Positions 15,119 to 23,730 of a DNA stretch of 64,000 nt are shown here, piece after piece. The translations under genes were made by a program, and so were the position numbers. Within the stretch, counting starts at the first letter, position 1, and the number at the start of each line of letters is the position of its first letter. Origin of the DNA: Algibacter amylolyticus (GTDB lineage: Bacteria; Bacteroidota; Bacteroidia; Flavobacteriales; Flavobacteriaceae); contig NZ_JACHGE010000002.1 of assembly GCF_014202225.1 (NCBI RefSeq), positions 366,636 through 430,635 on the forward strand, given 5' to 3'. Below the pieces are notes generated by a model that searched no databases, was not told the origin of the DNA, and was given only the letters and a program-made list of their open reading frames with translations.

Positions 15119-15919
15119 TTAAGGTCTGTCTCTTGGTGGTGGCGGTCTAGAGTCTTTTTCTGGCTTTGTAAATTCAGTAGTTTTAGATTGTTTTACTTTT
15201 TTAAATAGCGGAATTCTATACGCTAAAAAGTAACTGTAACTCGTTCCAATTCTACTACTATCATAGGTTTTGCCAAACCCTGGAATGTACACGTTTTCAA
15301 AATTATCAGGAACCGTTTCGGTAACTAAAGCTTTTAATTGTAAATTTAAACCAATGTAAAAGTTGTTAAACAATTCGGCTTTCATTCCTAAAATAATTTC
15401 TGCCCAAATAGCGGTTAAACCTTTAAATTCTTGATTCTCTTCGGATGTATATTGTGGTGCCCAATATTGATCGATACTGTAAACTGTAAATTTATTTAAA
15501 TCGTGACTAAAAGTACTTGCGCCCACACGAAAACCAGTGTAGATCATGTTATCCATGTCTAGCCAGTTTTCATACATATTAAAATCTACACCACCTTTTA
15601 TATAGCTTCCGGTGGTTGTAACATCTAAATAATCGTTTAAGGTGTTTTTTTCTTCAAAACCTAATTCGGCAGCTAGATACATTTTTTCTTTTAAGCGATA
15701 ATCGGCCATAATTTCAAAACCACTGTAATCATCATCAAAAAAAGAACGTGCCAATTTACCTATGTCACCACCTAAACGCAGTCCGTATTTTAGCTTTATT
15801 TTAGTTGAATCGTTTGCAGTACTAACAATGCTATCGTTTTGTGAATGTCCAGACACACAAAATAACAAAAGGCATATTAGTGTACTAATGCGAAATATTA
15901 AAGTGTGTTGTTGTTTCAT
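15119..15919 (-). CDS. DUF6048 family protein, predicted outer-membrane beta-barrel
   Basis: 266 residues. A signal peptide (ISTLICLLLFCVSGHSQ) is followed by a beta-strand-rich chain (LRLGGDIGKLARSFF, MYLAAELGFEEKN, IYTGFRVGAST, FYIGLNLQLKALV, YFLAYRIPLF) and a Pro/Arg-rich tail. The family is restricted to Bacteroidota and its function is unknown. It overlaps the DUF6452 lipoprotein gene by 35 bp and follows rlmD, an arrangement I recall from other Flavobacteriaceae, so the three are probably one operon. The two envelope proteins may act together. Confidence 0.8.
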   Translation of the reverse strand: MKQQHTLIFRISTLICLLLFCVSGHSQNDSIVSTANDSTKIKLKYGLRLGGDIGKLARSFFDDDYSGFEIMADYRLKEKMYLAAELGFEEKNTLNDYLDVTTTGSYIKGGVDFNMYENWLDMDNMIYTGFRVGASTFSHDLNKFTVYSIDQYWAPQYTSEENQEFKGLTAIWAEIILGMKAELFNNFYIGLNLQLKALVTETVPDNFENVYIPGFGKTYDSSRIGTSYSYFLAYRIPLFKKVKQSKTTEFTKPEKDSRPPPPRDRP

Positions 15920-16436
15920 CTTCTACAGATTGATTATCGGTTAAAGGTTGTCTAGAAATCATCCAGTTATCGTCGTCCTCAACTATGGTTAGGGTTACGT
16001 TTTTAAAAATAGTTTTGTAGCCGCAGGCACGCGATACGTATACTTCTTCTCGGCTGTAGTTTATAATGATTTTATCATAATTACCGTCAATAAAATCATC
16101 TGTATCATCATCGGGTGTATCATTATCATTTACCTCGGCATCACTAACAAGTATGTATTCGGTGGTGTTGTCTGTTGTTTTAAGCGGCAAAATAACATTA
16201 TCGGTATTTGTAAATACATAATCTTCTAAATACTCATCTAAAAATTCGTCGTTCTCAACACCAATAACGACTAAGTCAGAAACATTTAAAAAGATATCAG
16301 AATCCGTAGCATCTATAAAATCTATAATTAATCGCGGTGTTGTTGGTGTGGAGTCCGGACAAATATCATCGCGTTCGCAACTGTAATTTCCAACGATAAT
16401 TAGAATTATAAAAAGTAGGCTTATTTTTTTCATCAA
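15885..16436 (-). CDS. DUF6452 family lipoprotein
   Basis: 183 residues. A signal sequence (SLLFIILIIVGNYSC) ends at a lipobox-like YSC, giving a lipid-anchored protein. An acidic Asp-rich stretch (NDNDTPDDDTDDFIDGN) lies before YDKIIINYSREEVYVSRACGYK. Pairs of Cys (C20/C26 region and the late RACGY) may form a disulfide. Function unknown. It is 3 bp from the rlmD stop and overlaps the DUF6048 gene start, so the trio is tightly coupled. Confidence 0.8.
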   Translation of the reverse strand: MMKKISLLFIILIIVGNYSCERDDICPDSTPTTPRLIIDFIDATDSDIFLNVSDLVVIGVENDEFLDEYLEDYVFTNTDNVILPLKTTDNTTEYILVSDAEVNDNDTPDDDTDDFIDGNYDKIIINYSREEVYVSRACGYKTIFKNVTLTIVEDDDNWMISRQPLTDNQSVEDETTTHFNISH

Positions 16437-16439
16437 AAT

Positions 16440-17855
16440 TTATCTTCTTTCCAAAAGTACAACATTTTCCACGTGAAAAGTTTGTGGAAACATATCTACA
16501 GCTTGGGTTTTAATCACTTTGTATTGGGCATCCATTAAAGCTAAATCTCTAGCTTGTGTAGCGCTATTACAACTTACATAAACCACACGTTTTGGTGCAA
16601 TGTTTAATATTTGTTGTACCACATCTTTATGCATGCCATCTCTTGGCGGATCTGTAATTATAACATCTGGTTGTCCGTGGGTTTCAATAAACTGGGTATT
16701 AAAAACCTGTTTCATATCGCCAACAAAGAACTCAACGTTATTTATGTTATTTAATTGTGCATTTTCTTTTGCTGCAGTTATAGCATCGGGTACAGATTCT
16801 ACACCAACAACCTTACTAGCTTGTTTAGCAACAAATTGAGCAATGGTTCCGGTACCTGTATATAAATCGTAAACCAATTCATTTCCTGTTAAACCTGCAA
16901 AATCTCTTGTAATTTTATATAGTTCGAATGCTTGGTTAGAGTTGGTTTGGTAGAACGATTTGGCGTTAATTTTAAACTTTAAGCCTTCCATTTCTTCAAA
17001 AATATGATCGTTACCTTTGTAGCAAATCACTTCTTGATCGTAAATAGTATCGTTAGCTTTTCCGTTAATTACATATTGTAAAGAGGTAATCTGCGGAAAG
17101 GTTTCTGCTAAAAAGTCCAAGATTAATTCGCGCTTAGCTTTATCTTCCTTAAAAAACTGAATCATAACCATAATATCACCTGTGGTAGAGGTTCTAATCA
17201 TCATGGTTCTTAATAATCCGGTTTGGTTTCTTGTGTTAAAGAATTCCAAATCATTTTCAATAGCAAATGTTTTAACAGCGTTTCTTATAGAGTTTGAGGG
17301 GTCCGCTTGTAAATGACATTTTTTAACATCTAAAATTTTATCCCACATTCCTGGAATATGAAAACCTAGAGCGTTTCTATCTCCTAAATCTTCATCCGAC
17401 TGAATTTCCTCTAGTGTTAACCAACGGCTATCGCTAAACGAAAACTCCATTTTATTTCTGTAAAAATACTGTTCTGCCGAACCTAAAATAGGTGTAATCT
17501 CCGGCAACTCAATATGTCCAATACGTGTTAAGTTATTAGTAACTTCTTTTTGTTTGTAAAACAACTGATGCTCGTAGGCCATATTTTGCCATTTACAACC
17601 ACCACAAGTTCCAAAATGTGAACATTCTGGTTTGGTTCTTTTATCTGAAAGTTTATGAAACACCGTGGCTTTACCTTCGTAATAGGCTTTACGTTTTTTA
17701 AACGTTTGCACATCTACCACATCGCCAGGAACGGCGTTAGGAAGAAAAATTACTTTTCCGTCTGGTGCTTTTGCTATTGTTTTTCCTTTAGCGCCAGCAT
17801 CAATAACTTCTACGCTTTCAAAAACTTGTTTTCTTTGTTTACTTCTTCTTGACAT
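16440..17855 (-). CDS. rlmD: 23S rRNA (uracil-1939-C5)-methyltransferase RlmD
   Basis: 471 residues. An N-terminal TRAM domain (VIDAGAKGKTIAKAPDGKVIFLPNAVPGD) is followed by the iron-sulfur Cys set C78, C84, C87 and a later Cys in DVKKCHLQ. The SAM domain has VYDLYTGTGTIAQFVA, the motif ITDPPRDGMH and the catalytic Cys in VYVSCNSATQARDL. This is the RumA/RlmD/TrmA family; RlmD is the usual call in Bacteroidota, although U747-type specificity cannot be excluded. It heads the rlmD-DUF6452-DUF6048 operon. Confidence 0.92.
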   Translation of the reverse strand: MSRRSKQRKQVFESVEVIDAGAKGKTIAKAPDGKVIFLPNAVPGDVVDVQTFKKRKAYYEGKATVFHKLSDKRTKPECSHFGTCGGCKWQNMAYEHQLFYKQKEVTNNLTRIGHIELPEITPILGSAEQYFYRNKMEFSFSDSRWLTLEEIQSDEDLGDRNALGFHIPGMWDKILDVKKCHLQADPSNSIRNAVKTFAIENDLEFFNTRNQTGLLRTMMIRTSTTGDIMVMIQFFKEDKAKRELILDFLAETFPQITSLQYVINGKANDTIYDQEVICYKGNDHIFEEMEGLKFKINAKSFYQTNSNQAFELYKITRDFAGLTGNELVYDLYTGTGTIAQFVAKQASKVVGVESVPDAITAAKENAQLNNINNVEFFVGDMKQVFNTQFIETHGQPDVIITDPPRDGMHKDVVQQILNIAPKRVVYVSCNSATQARDLALMDAQYKVIKTQAVDMFPQTFHVENVVLLERR

Positions 17856-17994
17856 GCTGCAAAAATAATAATAGCCAGTAATAAAAACGGATTTATTTAG
17901 ATTAACTTTAAAGGAAATAATAATTCTTTTAAAATAAAATGAACCTTTTTAGTTTTTTAAGCTCGTTAGTGTATTGATATACTATAAGCTATTT

Positions 17995-18082
17995 GCGTTA
18001 GGGATTGAAATGAATAGCCCACAGCCTGACGCAGGAAGTGCGAGGACTTGTAATGTAAAGCCCGACCCTTGTGGTAACGCAC
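17995..18082 (-). repeat. Dispersed structured repeat, copy 3 (minus orientation)
   Basis: Read on the minus strand, GCGTTA (18080-18075) pairs with TAACGC (18000-17995). The internal blocks GGGTCGGGCTTTAC, CAAGTCCTCGCAC, GCTGTGGGCT and CAATCC match copy 1 nearly base for base. It lies in the divergent gap between rlmD and rocD. Confidence 0.85.
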
Positions 18083-18271
18083 AAATTAAGGGCAAAAGAA
18101 AAGCTGCATTAGTTGGGATACCAAGCAGCTTACCATTTTTAATAGAGGTTAAGTATTTATATATTTTTAAACGTAATACGTGTTTTATATTGTTTTAACT
18201 ATTTCTAGTTACTTATAAGACACATAAACATTTGAAACGTCACATATTTTTGTTTTTTTTTAATTAATTTC

Positions 18272-18349
18272 GCTATTCCTAGGGATGATTTCTCTCCCAC
18301 GCTGAATTTTCGAGACTTTTCGAAAGGATAAAGGTGCAGAAGGAATTGC
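18272..18349 (+). promoter_or_regulatory. Possible structured 5' leader of rocD
   Basis: GC.ATTCC (18272-18279) can pair with GGAAT.GC (18342-18349) around one mismatch. Inside is a hairpin TTTCGA (18308-18313) / TCGAAA (18320-18325). The enclosed segment is GC-richer and purine-rich (AAAGGATAAAGGTGCAGAAGG), unlike the AT-rich surroundings. It matches no riboswitch class that I can name, so it is only a candidate for an RNA leader or a protein-binding site. Confidence 0.3.
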
Positions 18350-18377
18350 ATATTTTTAATATTTAAATTTTTTTAAA

Positions 18378-19658
18378 ATGGCAATTTTAGACCAATTAAC
18401 TTCGCAACAAGCGATAGATTTAGAAAACAAGTATGGTGCACACAACTACCATCCGTTACCTGTAGTATTAAACAGGGGAGAAGGTGTGTATGTTTGGGAT
18501 GTAGAAGGCAAGAAGTATTACGATTTTTTATCGGCATACTCTGCGGTAAATCAAGGGCATTCTCACCCCAAAATAGTAAATGCTATGGTGAAGCAAGCGC
18601 AAACCTTAGCTTTAACATCTAGAGCATTTCATAATGATATGCTTGGTAAATACGAAAAATTTGCTTGCGAGTTTTTTGGATTTGATAAGCTTTTACCTAT
18701 GAATACAGGAGCTGAAGCTGTGGAGACGGCTTTAAAACTTTGTAGAAAATGGGCTTACGAGGTAAAAGGGATTGATGAAAATAAAGCCGAAATTATTGTT
18801 TGCGAAAATAATTTTCATGGGCGTACAACGACTATAATTTCGTTTTCTAACGATCCTGTGGCACGTAAAAATTTTGGTCCTTACACCAATGGTTTTATTA
18901 AAATTGAATATAATAATATTGAAGCTTTAGAGGCTACTTTAAAAGCCAATAGTAATGTGGCAGGTTTTTTAGTAGAACCGATACAGGGTGAAGCAGGTGT
19001 ATATGTGCCTAACGATGATTACTTAACAAAGGCAAAAGCACTTTGCGAAAAATATAATGTTTTGTTTATTGCTGATGAAGTGCAAACTGGTATTGCTAGA
19101 ACGGGGCGTTTATTAGCTACTTGTGGTAACTGTAGTTGTGAAACTAAAAATTGTGATAAATCACCAGATGTAAAACCCGATGTTTTAATTCTTGGAAAAG
19201 CCATTAGTGGTGGTGTATATCCAGTGTCCGCAGTTTTGGCTAATAATAATGTAATGGATGTAATTAAACCAGGGAACCACGGCAGTACTTTTGGAGGAAA
19301 TCCGGTAGCTGCAGCAGTAGCTATGGCAGCATTAGAGGTTGTTAGAGATGAGAATCTTGCAGAAAACGCGTATAAGCTTGGTGATTTATTTAGAAGTGAA
19401 TTAAATGATTACATAAAAACCAGTAATATTGTTAATTTAGTGCGTGGTAAAGGCTTGCTAAATGCCATTCTTATTAATGATGATGAGGAGAGTGATACCG
19501 CATGGAATATTTGCTTAGCGCTACGTGATAATGGTTTACTTGCAAAACCAACACATGGTAATATTATTCGTTTTGCGCCACCTTTAGTTATGACGGAAGC
19601 TCAGCTATTGGATTGCGTTAGTATTATAAAGAAAACGTTAAAACAATTTGAAAATTAA
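18378..19658 (+). CDS. rocD: Ornithine aminotransferase RocD
   Basis: 426-residue PLP enzyme that converts ornithine and 2-oxoglutarate to glutamate-semialdehyde and glutamate in arginine breakdown and proline synthesis. The PLP lysine is K274 in [16 protein letters not shown]. The cofactor Asp is in IADEVQTG (D233), and [12 protein letters not shown] and [12 protein letters not shown] are the other class III landmarks. An oddity is a short Cys-rich insertion (C249, C252, C254, C259: [11 protein letters not shown]) just before the PLP lysine. E. coli-type class III enzymes lack it, but I recall it from flavobacterial RocD sequences. The DUF5362 gene follows 10 bp downstream. Confidence 0.9.
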   Translation: MAILDQLTSQQAIDLENKYGAHNYHPLPVVLNRGEGVYVWDVEGKKYYDFLSAYSAVNQGHSHPKIVNAMVKQAQTLALTSRAFHNDMLGKYEKFACEFFGFDKLLPMNTGAEAVETALKLCRKWAYEVKGIDENKAEIIVCENNFHGRTTTIISFSNDPVARKNFGPYTNGFIKIEYNNIEALEATLKANSNVAGFLVEPIQGEAGVYVPNDDYLTKAKALCEKYNVLFIADEVQTGIARTGRLLATCGNCSCETKNCDKSPDVKPDVLILGKAISGGVYPVSAVLANNNVMDVIKPGNHGSTFGGNPVAAAVAMAALEVVRDENLAENAYKLGDLFRSELNDYIKTSNIVNLVRGKGLLNAILINDDEESDTAWNICLALRDNGLLAKPTHGNIIRFAPPLVMTEAQLLDCVSIIKKTLKQFEN

Positions 19659-19668
19659 TTAAATATAT

Positions 19669-20118
19669 ATGGAACAAAAATCGGCTTTTGAAAGCTTTGA
19701 ATTGGAAGTAAGTGAAGATATTAGAGGGTATTTAAACGAAACTGCTAAATGGACTTATTTTTTGTCAATTCTTGGTTTTATTGGAATTGGATTTATGGTT
19801 CTAGGTGGCATTGGTGTGAGTCTTTACACGGGTATGAATCAATTAGGAGGTGCCGATGCTTATGGATTAGGATACTCTGCTGGTGTTGGAATAGTTTATA
19901 TTATTTTAGCACTCGTTTATTTATTTCCGGTTTTGTATTTGTTTAAATTTTCGAACAAAATGAAGCAAGCTTTAAAATTGAAAAATAATGAAGCTTTTAA
20001 AATGGCATTTTTAAATTTAAAATCGCATTATAAGTATATGGGCATTTTTACGATTGTTATTTTTTCGCTTTATATTTTAGTGATTATAGGAGTAGCAACC
20101 GGAGCGGCATTGTTCTAG
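19669..20118 (+). CDS. DUF5362 family membrane protein
   Basis: 149 residues. A soluble N-terminal segment (FESFELEVSEDIRGYLNETAKWTYF) is followed by four transmembrane helices (ILGFIGIGFMVLGGIGVSL, VGIVYIILALVYLFPVLYLF, and the pair near the end). The motif RGYLNETAKW...FLSILGFIGIGFM is typical of DUF5362. Function unknown. It is 10 bp after rocD and before a strong terminator, so it is probably the second gene of that transcript. Confidence 0.75.
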   Translation: MEQKSAFESFELEVSEDIRGYLNETAKWTYFLSILGFIGIGFMVLGGIGVSLYTGMNQLGGADAYGLGYSAGVGIVYIILALVYLFPVLYLFKFSNKMKQALKLKNNEAFKMAFLNLKSHYKYMGIFTIVIFSLYILVIIGVATGAALF

Positions 20119-20142
20119 TTAAATATGTAAACATTAAGGCAT

Positions 20143-20172
20143 AAAAAAAGCGACCATTTGGTCGCTTTTTTT
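20143..20172. terminator. Terminator after rocD-DUF5362
   Basis: AAAAAAAGCGACC (20143-20155) pairs with GGTCGCTTTTTTT (20160-20172) around ATTT. It lies between convergent genes and has T runs on both strands, so it probably serves both directions. Confidence 0.88.
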
Positions 20173-20192
20173 ATTTGTAATTTTATGCTTAA

Positions 20193-20519
20193 TTATTGGT
20201 TTTGATATTGATCCATCATTTCTTGAGATTGTCTCATGATTTCATCCCATCCGACTGTAGATATTAAATAGACATAATAAACAAAGTATAAAATATTGAT
20301 TATCAATATTACTAAAGCTACTGTTTTTGCCGTATTCATAGCTTTTACGCTTGCCATGTCAAAATTTTCAGGGTTAAGTTTTGCCGCTTTTAATTTGCTT
20401 GCTGCAATAAAAAAGGCAATACCTGCTAAAATAAATCCTAAACCGCCCATACAGCAGCATAAAAGTCCTAAAATTGCTAATACGTAAACAAGTGTTGGAT
20501 TGAGTTTTTGTTGTTCCAT
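20193..20519 (-). CDS. CCC-motif small membrane protein
   Basis: 108 residues. A hydrophobic N-terminal helix carries three Cys in a row (LAILGLLCCCMGGLGFILAG), followed by a second segment (KTVALVILIINILYFVYYVYLI) and a polar tail. This is the small CCC-motif membrane protein family of Flavobacteriia, of unknown function. It is 9 bp downstream of the DUF2752 gene on the same strand. The two are often neighbours in this clade as I recall, so a shared operon is likely. Confidence 0.75.
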   Translation of the reverse strand: MEQQKLNPTLVYVLAILGLLCCCMGGLGFILAGIAFFIAASKLKAAKLNPENFDMASVKAMNTAKTVALVILIINILYFVYYVYLISTVGWDEIMRQSQEMMDQYQNQ

Positions 20520-20528
20520 GTGTAATTT

Positions 20529-20804
20529 TTAATTAGTTATTTTAATAATGTAACTTATTATAATTGTTACTACAGTTAAAATAGCTAGAGTTCCAATTAT
20601 TTTATTCGAATGTTTAAATTTAAAGAAAATATTTATTCCAATGAATAAAAATAAAGTAATTAAACTATAAATAGCAGGGTACATTTGAAAAGCGTCAAGA
20701 AATTCACCTCTAAATAACAGAGCCATTGCACGTTGCATACCACAACCCATACAATCTACTCCAAAGAGTTTTTTATTTATGCACGGCAACATGTATTCTT
20801 CCAT
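20529..20804 (-). CDS. DUF2752 family membrane protein
   Basis: 91 residues. The DUF2752 signature is clear at the N-terminus: CINKKLFGVDCMGCGMQRAMALLFRG, with three Cys and the GCGxxRA core. Two transmembrane helices follow (IYSLITLFLFIGINIFF and IIGTLAILTVVTIIISYII). Function is unknown. The Cys pair recalls small redox or metal-handling membrane proteins, but this is only inference. Confidence 0.85.
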   Translation of the reverse strand: MEEYMLPCINKKLFGVDCMGCGMQRAMALLFRGEFLDAFQMYPAIYSLITLFLFIGINIFFKFKHSNKIIGTLAILTVVTIIISYIIKITN

Positions 20805-20866
20805 AAATTATAAATATAATATGGCTAAATTACTAAAAGTGATTTAAGAAAACGTGTTGGCTTATT

Positions 20867-22813
20867 TTAATTTTTATTGTTTACTATAATTTTTTTGTTA
20901 AAAATCTTATTGTCTTTTAAATCGATTTTAGCTACATAAACACCATCGCTAATTGCTTTAGTTGAATAGCTAAGTTTAGCAGAGTTAGATGAAATAACAT
21001 GTTGCATAACTTGTTTTCCAGCAACATCATACAGGGTAAAAGACTTGATGTCTAAACTGTTTGGATTTATAATACTTATTTCAGAAATGGTGTTGTTTTG
21101 AAATACTTTAAAACTATCAAGAGTATTTTCTGTGGTACTTAAACTCGTGTCGGTTTTAGTAAATGTAACTTCAAAACGATTGTTATATACACCTTTGTCT
21201 AAAGTAACATTAAACTTGTTGTTTATAATATCGGTATACGTATCTGTTTCATTGTCATAAATGTAGACATTTACACCATTAGGCATATCTTTTAATTCGT
21301 GGATAGTAATGTCTATAACGGTATTACTCGTTGCAGTTTTTATGCCTAAAGGTAATCTTGTGTTTTCGTTATATTTAATCGATTTAAGTACTAACTCTTT
21401 TTCACTTGAAAATAGATAAACATCATCTGCTAAATCATTTATATTTTGTGCATCAAAAAACTTATTGAAAACTTCGTTATTTGGTGTGCCTTCTCTAAAA
21501 GCTATAACATTTTCCTTATAGAAAGTTTTGTTAATATGTGAATGCAGTTTTATTTCTGGAATTATGGTAGGGTTTTCAAAAATAGATTTATAATCTACAC
21601 CATTATGGGACATTACAACTACATTGGAAACGCTTTTATTTTTTTTATTTGAACTTTTAGCAAATATAGCGCCATTACCAGTAGGAGTAGAGTCTTCAGG
21701 TAAAAAGAGTCTCATGCCATTTGTAAACGTTGCGTCGCCTCCAGAACTTGCTCCTGCACTTGCTTGTGCAGCGCTTTGAATAACAAAGCCTTGTCCAATT
21801 GCGGCATAGCGTCTAGAAAAATTTGCATCATAATCAGTAGAAACTCCAGAAGTAGACCCATTGGTACTTCCGTCTGCATCATTATAATTTTCGAAAGTTG
21901 CAACTGTATAACTTCCATTGTCATAAAGATCATTTGGGTCACCTGGAGAATAGACCCCATATCCACCTTCATATGCTGCTAAATAATGAGAATTTTTTAC
22001 TTTTTGTTCCCAAAAGAAAATTTCACCACTTAATACATTTCTATTGTTGGTTCCTGTTGCAACAGAATTTCCAAAACTATCAGTTAATCCAAAGCCATCA
22101 GTTAAAAATAATTTTAAATCTAATGCAGAAGGGTAAGGGTTTCCTGTTAAAGTTACAACAGTGTTTGGTGTTCCAGATGGCTGGTCATCAGTACCATCAA
22201 AAACACAACTTACTGTAATTGTACCATTGTTTGGTCTACCTCTAAAATCTAACATATTATTAGGGTTAGGGCTTCCTTTTAATGAAAAACCATAACCTGT
22301 TTCGGCATCTCCTGTGTTTAAAATTTGTTTCCAATTCCAGTAACCTTCGCCATCGCGTATGGTGTACATCCAATGGCTAGATAATGCAGTTGCTGTCCCC
22401 TCGTAAGCCGGAATAAAACCATAAGGCGTTGAAGTTACATTTTCTATATCTGTTTCATCGGCTGGGTCGTATATTGTAGAGCCATTAAAAGGAACATTTG
22501 TTTTAATTGTACCATCAACAGGAGCTCCTACTGGCGAACAGAAATAGTTGTATTCATAAACACCCGTAGTTTGATTCTGATAAATCGATAATGCTCCAGC
22601 ATCAGAGTTCTTAATGTCATTGTTTTGAACAAGCTGTGCATCCCCTCTAAAATACAGGTTAGATGTTGGAGTTTCTAGTCTTATATCGTTATTTACAAAC
22701 ACTACAATATCCTTAGCATATAAAAAGCTATTGTCGTCTACATATAAATCTGGATCTTGGCTAAATATAAAATTAGCAGCAAGGAGTAGTAGTAAAGTAA
22801 ATTTATAGGTCAT
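20867..22813 (-). CDS. Large secreted protein with T9SS type A sorting domain
   Basis: 648 residues. A signal peptide (KFTLLLLLAANFIFSQ) is followed by a long beta-rich region with YNYFCSPVGAP, SSHWMYTIRDGEGYWNWK, GYGFSLKGSPNPNN and LTGNPYPSALD segments. These are common to flavobacterial T9SS proteins with an integrin- or fibre-like stalk. The last ~80 residues (NTISEISIINPNSLDIKSF to NKKIIVNNKN) are a type A sorting domain. No catalytic motif was found, and a role as surface or secreted structural protein is inferred. The start is the first Met, with a TATCTTTA box about 25 bp upstream. Confidence 0.8.
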   Translation of the reverse strand: MTYKFTLLLLLAANFIFSQDPDLYVDDNSFLYAKDIVVFVNNDIRLETPTSNLYFRGDAQLVQNNDIKNSDAGALSIYQNQTTGVYEYNYFCSPVGAPVDGTIKTNVPFNGSTIYDPADETDIENVTSTPYGFIPAYEGTATALSSHWMYTIRDGEGYWNWKQILNTGDAETGYGFSLKGSPNPNNMLDFRGRPNNGTITVSCVFDGTDDQPSGTPNTVVTLTGNPYPSALDLKLFLTDGFGLTDSFGNSVATGTNNRNVLSGEIFFWEQKVKNSHYLAAYEGGYGVYSPGDPNDLYDNGSYTVATFENYNDADGSTNGSTSGVSTDYDANFSRRYAAIGQGFVIQSAAQASAGASSGGDATFTNGMRLFLPEDSTPTGNGAIFAKSSNKKNKSVSNVVVMSHNGVDYKSIFENPTIIPEIKLHSHINKTFYKENVIAFREGTPNNEVFNKFFDAQNINDLADDVYLFSSEKELVLKSIKYNENTRLPLGIKTATSNTVIDITIHELKDMPNGVNVYIYDNETDTYTDIINNKFNVTLDKGVYNNRFEVTFTKTDTSLSTTENTLDSFKVFQNNTISEISIINPNSLDIKSFTLYDVAGKQVMQHVISSNSAKLSYSTKAISDGVYVAKIDLKDNKIFNKKIIVNNKN

Positions 22814-22978
22814 AATTAAATGGGGTTAATTAAGCTGTAAAGATAGTATTTTTATATTATTGTATATATAGGTCTCTCTTTTTAACGCTGTTGTGTTGTT
22901 TTTAGGCAATAAAATAGTGCTTCGTAATTTGATAGGATTGTTATTTTTAATGTAATTTCGTGGTTAAAATACTATTGA

Positions 22979-23167
22979 ATGAAATATTTAAATTATGTTT
23001 TCATTATTGTTGGTGCCTTTGTAGCCATGTATGCTAAAGTTGATGCCAATCAAAATCAATACATATTAATTGGTGGTATTGTTTTGTTAATGATAGGCAT
23101 TTACAGAGTTTCAAAAACAATACCAAGCAGAAATAATGATGATATAAATAATTCTGAAGAAGACTAA
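22979..23167 (+). CDS. Small two-helix membrane protein, unknown function
   Basis: 62 residues. Two transmembrane helices (YVFIIVGAFVAMYAKV and YILIGGIVLLMIGIYRV) are joined by a short polar loop, and the tail is acidic (NNDDINNSEED). It is 2 bp upstream of the Smr-domain gene, which supports it as a real first gene of a two-gene operon. A TAATTTCG box (22954-22961) with a TTTG 21 bp upstream is a possible promoter. No family recognised. Confidence 0.7.
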   Translation: MKYLNYVFIIVGAFVAMYAKVDANQNQYILIGGIVLLMIGIYRVSKTIPSRNNDDINNSEED

Positions 23168-23169
23168 CT

Positions 23170-23730
23170 ATGAGATTTAAGGTAGGTAATTTTGTTTTGG
23201 TTTTAGATGAAGATTTATCTGGTGTTATTACACATATAAAAGGAAACACCATTTCTATTGAAACTGAAGATGGTTTTTTATTAGATTTTGAAACCCATGA
23301 ATTGGTTATAAAGGATAAAAAAGAATCTATAGCTAATCAGATTTTTTCAAATTCGAATATTGCAACGGTTGTTTCAGAAAAAGAAATACCTAAACGAAAA
23401 AATCAACCTAAGGTAAAAGCAAAGGAAAGGTTTCAGCCCACAATGGAAGTGGATTTGCACATTCATCAATTGGTAAAATCTTATCGCGGTATGTCTAATC
23501 ACGATATGCTAACTCTTCAATTAGATACAGCAAAACATAAACTAGAGTATGCTATTAAAAACCGTATCCAAAAAGTGGTTTTTATACACGGTGTGGGCGA
23601 GGGTGTTTTAAAAATGGAGCTCGAATATTTATTTGGCCGCTATAACAACGTTAAGTATTACGATGCCAATTATCAAAAATATGGTTTAGGAGCAACCGAG
23701 GTTTATATATACCAAAATGTGGCTAATTAA
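23170..23730 (+). CDS. Smr domain protein (MutS2-like C-terminal nuclease domain)
   Basis: 186 residues. The N-terminal ~60 residues form a small beta-domain (KVGNFVLVLDEDLSGVITHI, SIETEDGFLLDFETHELVI) that may bind nucleic acid. The C-terminal half is an Smr domain with EVDLHIHQLV and the HGVGEGVLKMELEYLF motif. Smr domains cut RNA or branched DNA. Stand-alone forms with this N-terminal module are common in Bacteroidota, and their substrate is not established. It ends exactly where the convergent lipoprotein gene ends, with no spacer. Confidence 0.85.
   Translation: MRFKVGNFVLVLDEDLSGVITHIKGNTISIETEDGFLLDFETHELVIKDKKESIANQIFSNSNIATVVSEKEIPKRKNQPKVKAKERFQPTMEVDLHIHQLVKSYRGMSNHDMLTLQLDTAKHKLEYAIKNRIQKVVFIHGVGEGVLKMELEYLFGRYNNVKYYDANYQKYGLGATEVYIYQNVAN

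Larger units (their letters stand above)
17856..18377. other. Divergent rlmD/rocD gap: repeat plus structured leader
   Basis: 522 bp without a gene. It contains structured repeat copy 3 (17995-18082), a -7-like box TATTTTTG (18245-18252) and a leader before rocD. A long frame across the repeat (17974-18198) is an artefact of the repeat. Nothing is recognised between 18083 and 18240. Confidence 0.6.

Noticed and set aside
17974-18198. 74-codon + strand frame
   Set aside because: It is an artefact of structured repeat copy 3 being free of stop codons.
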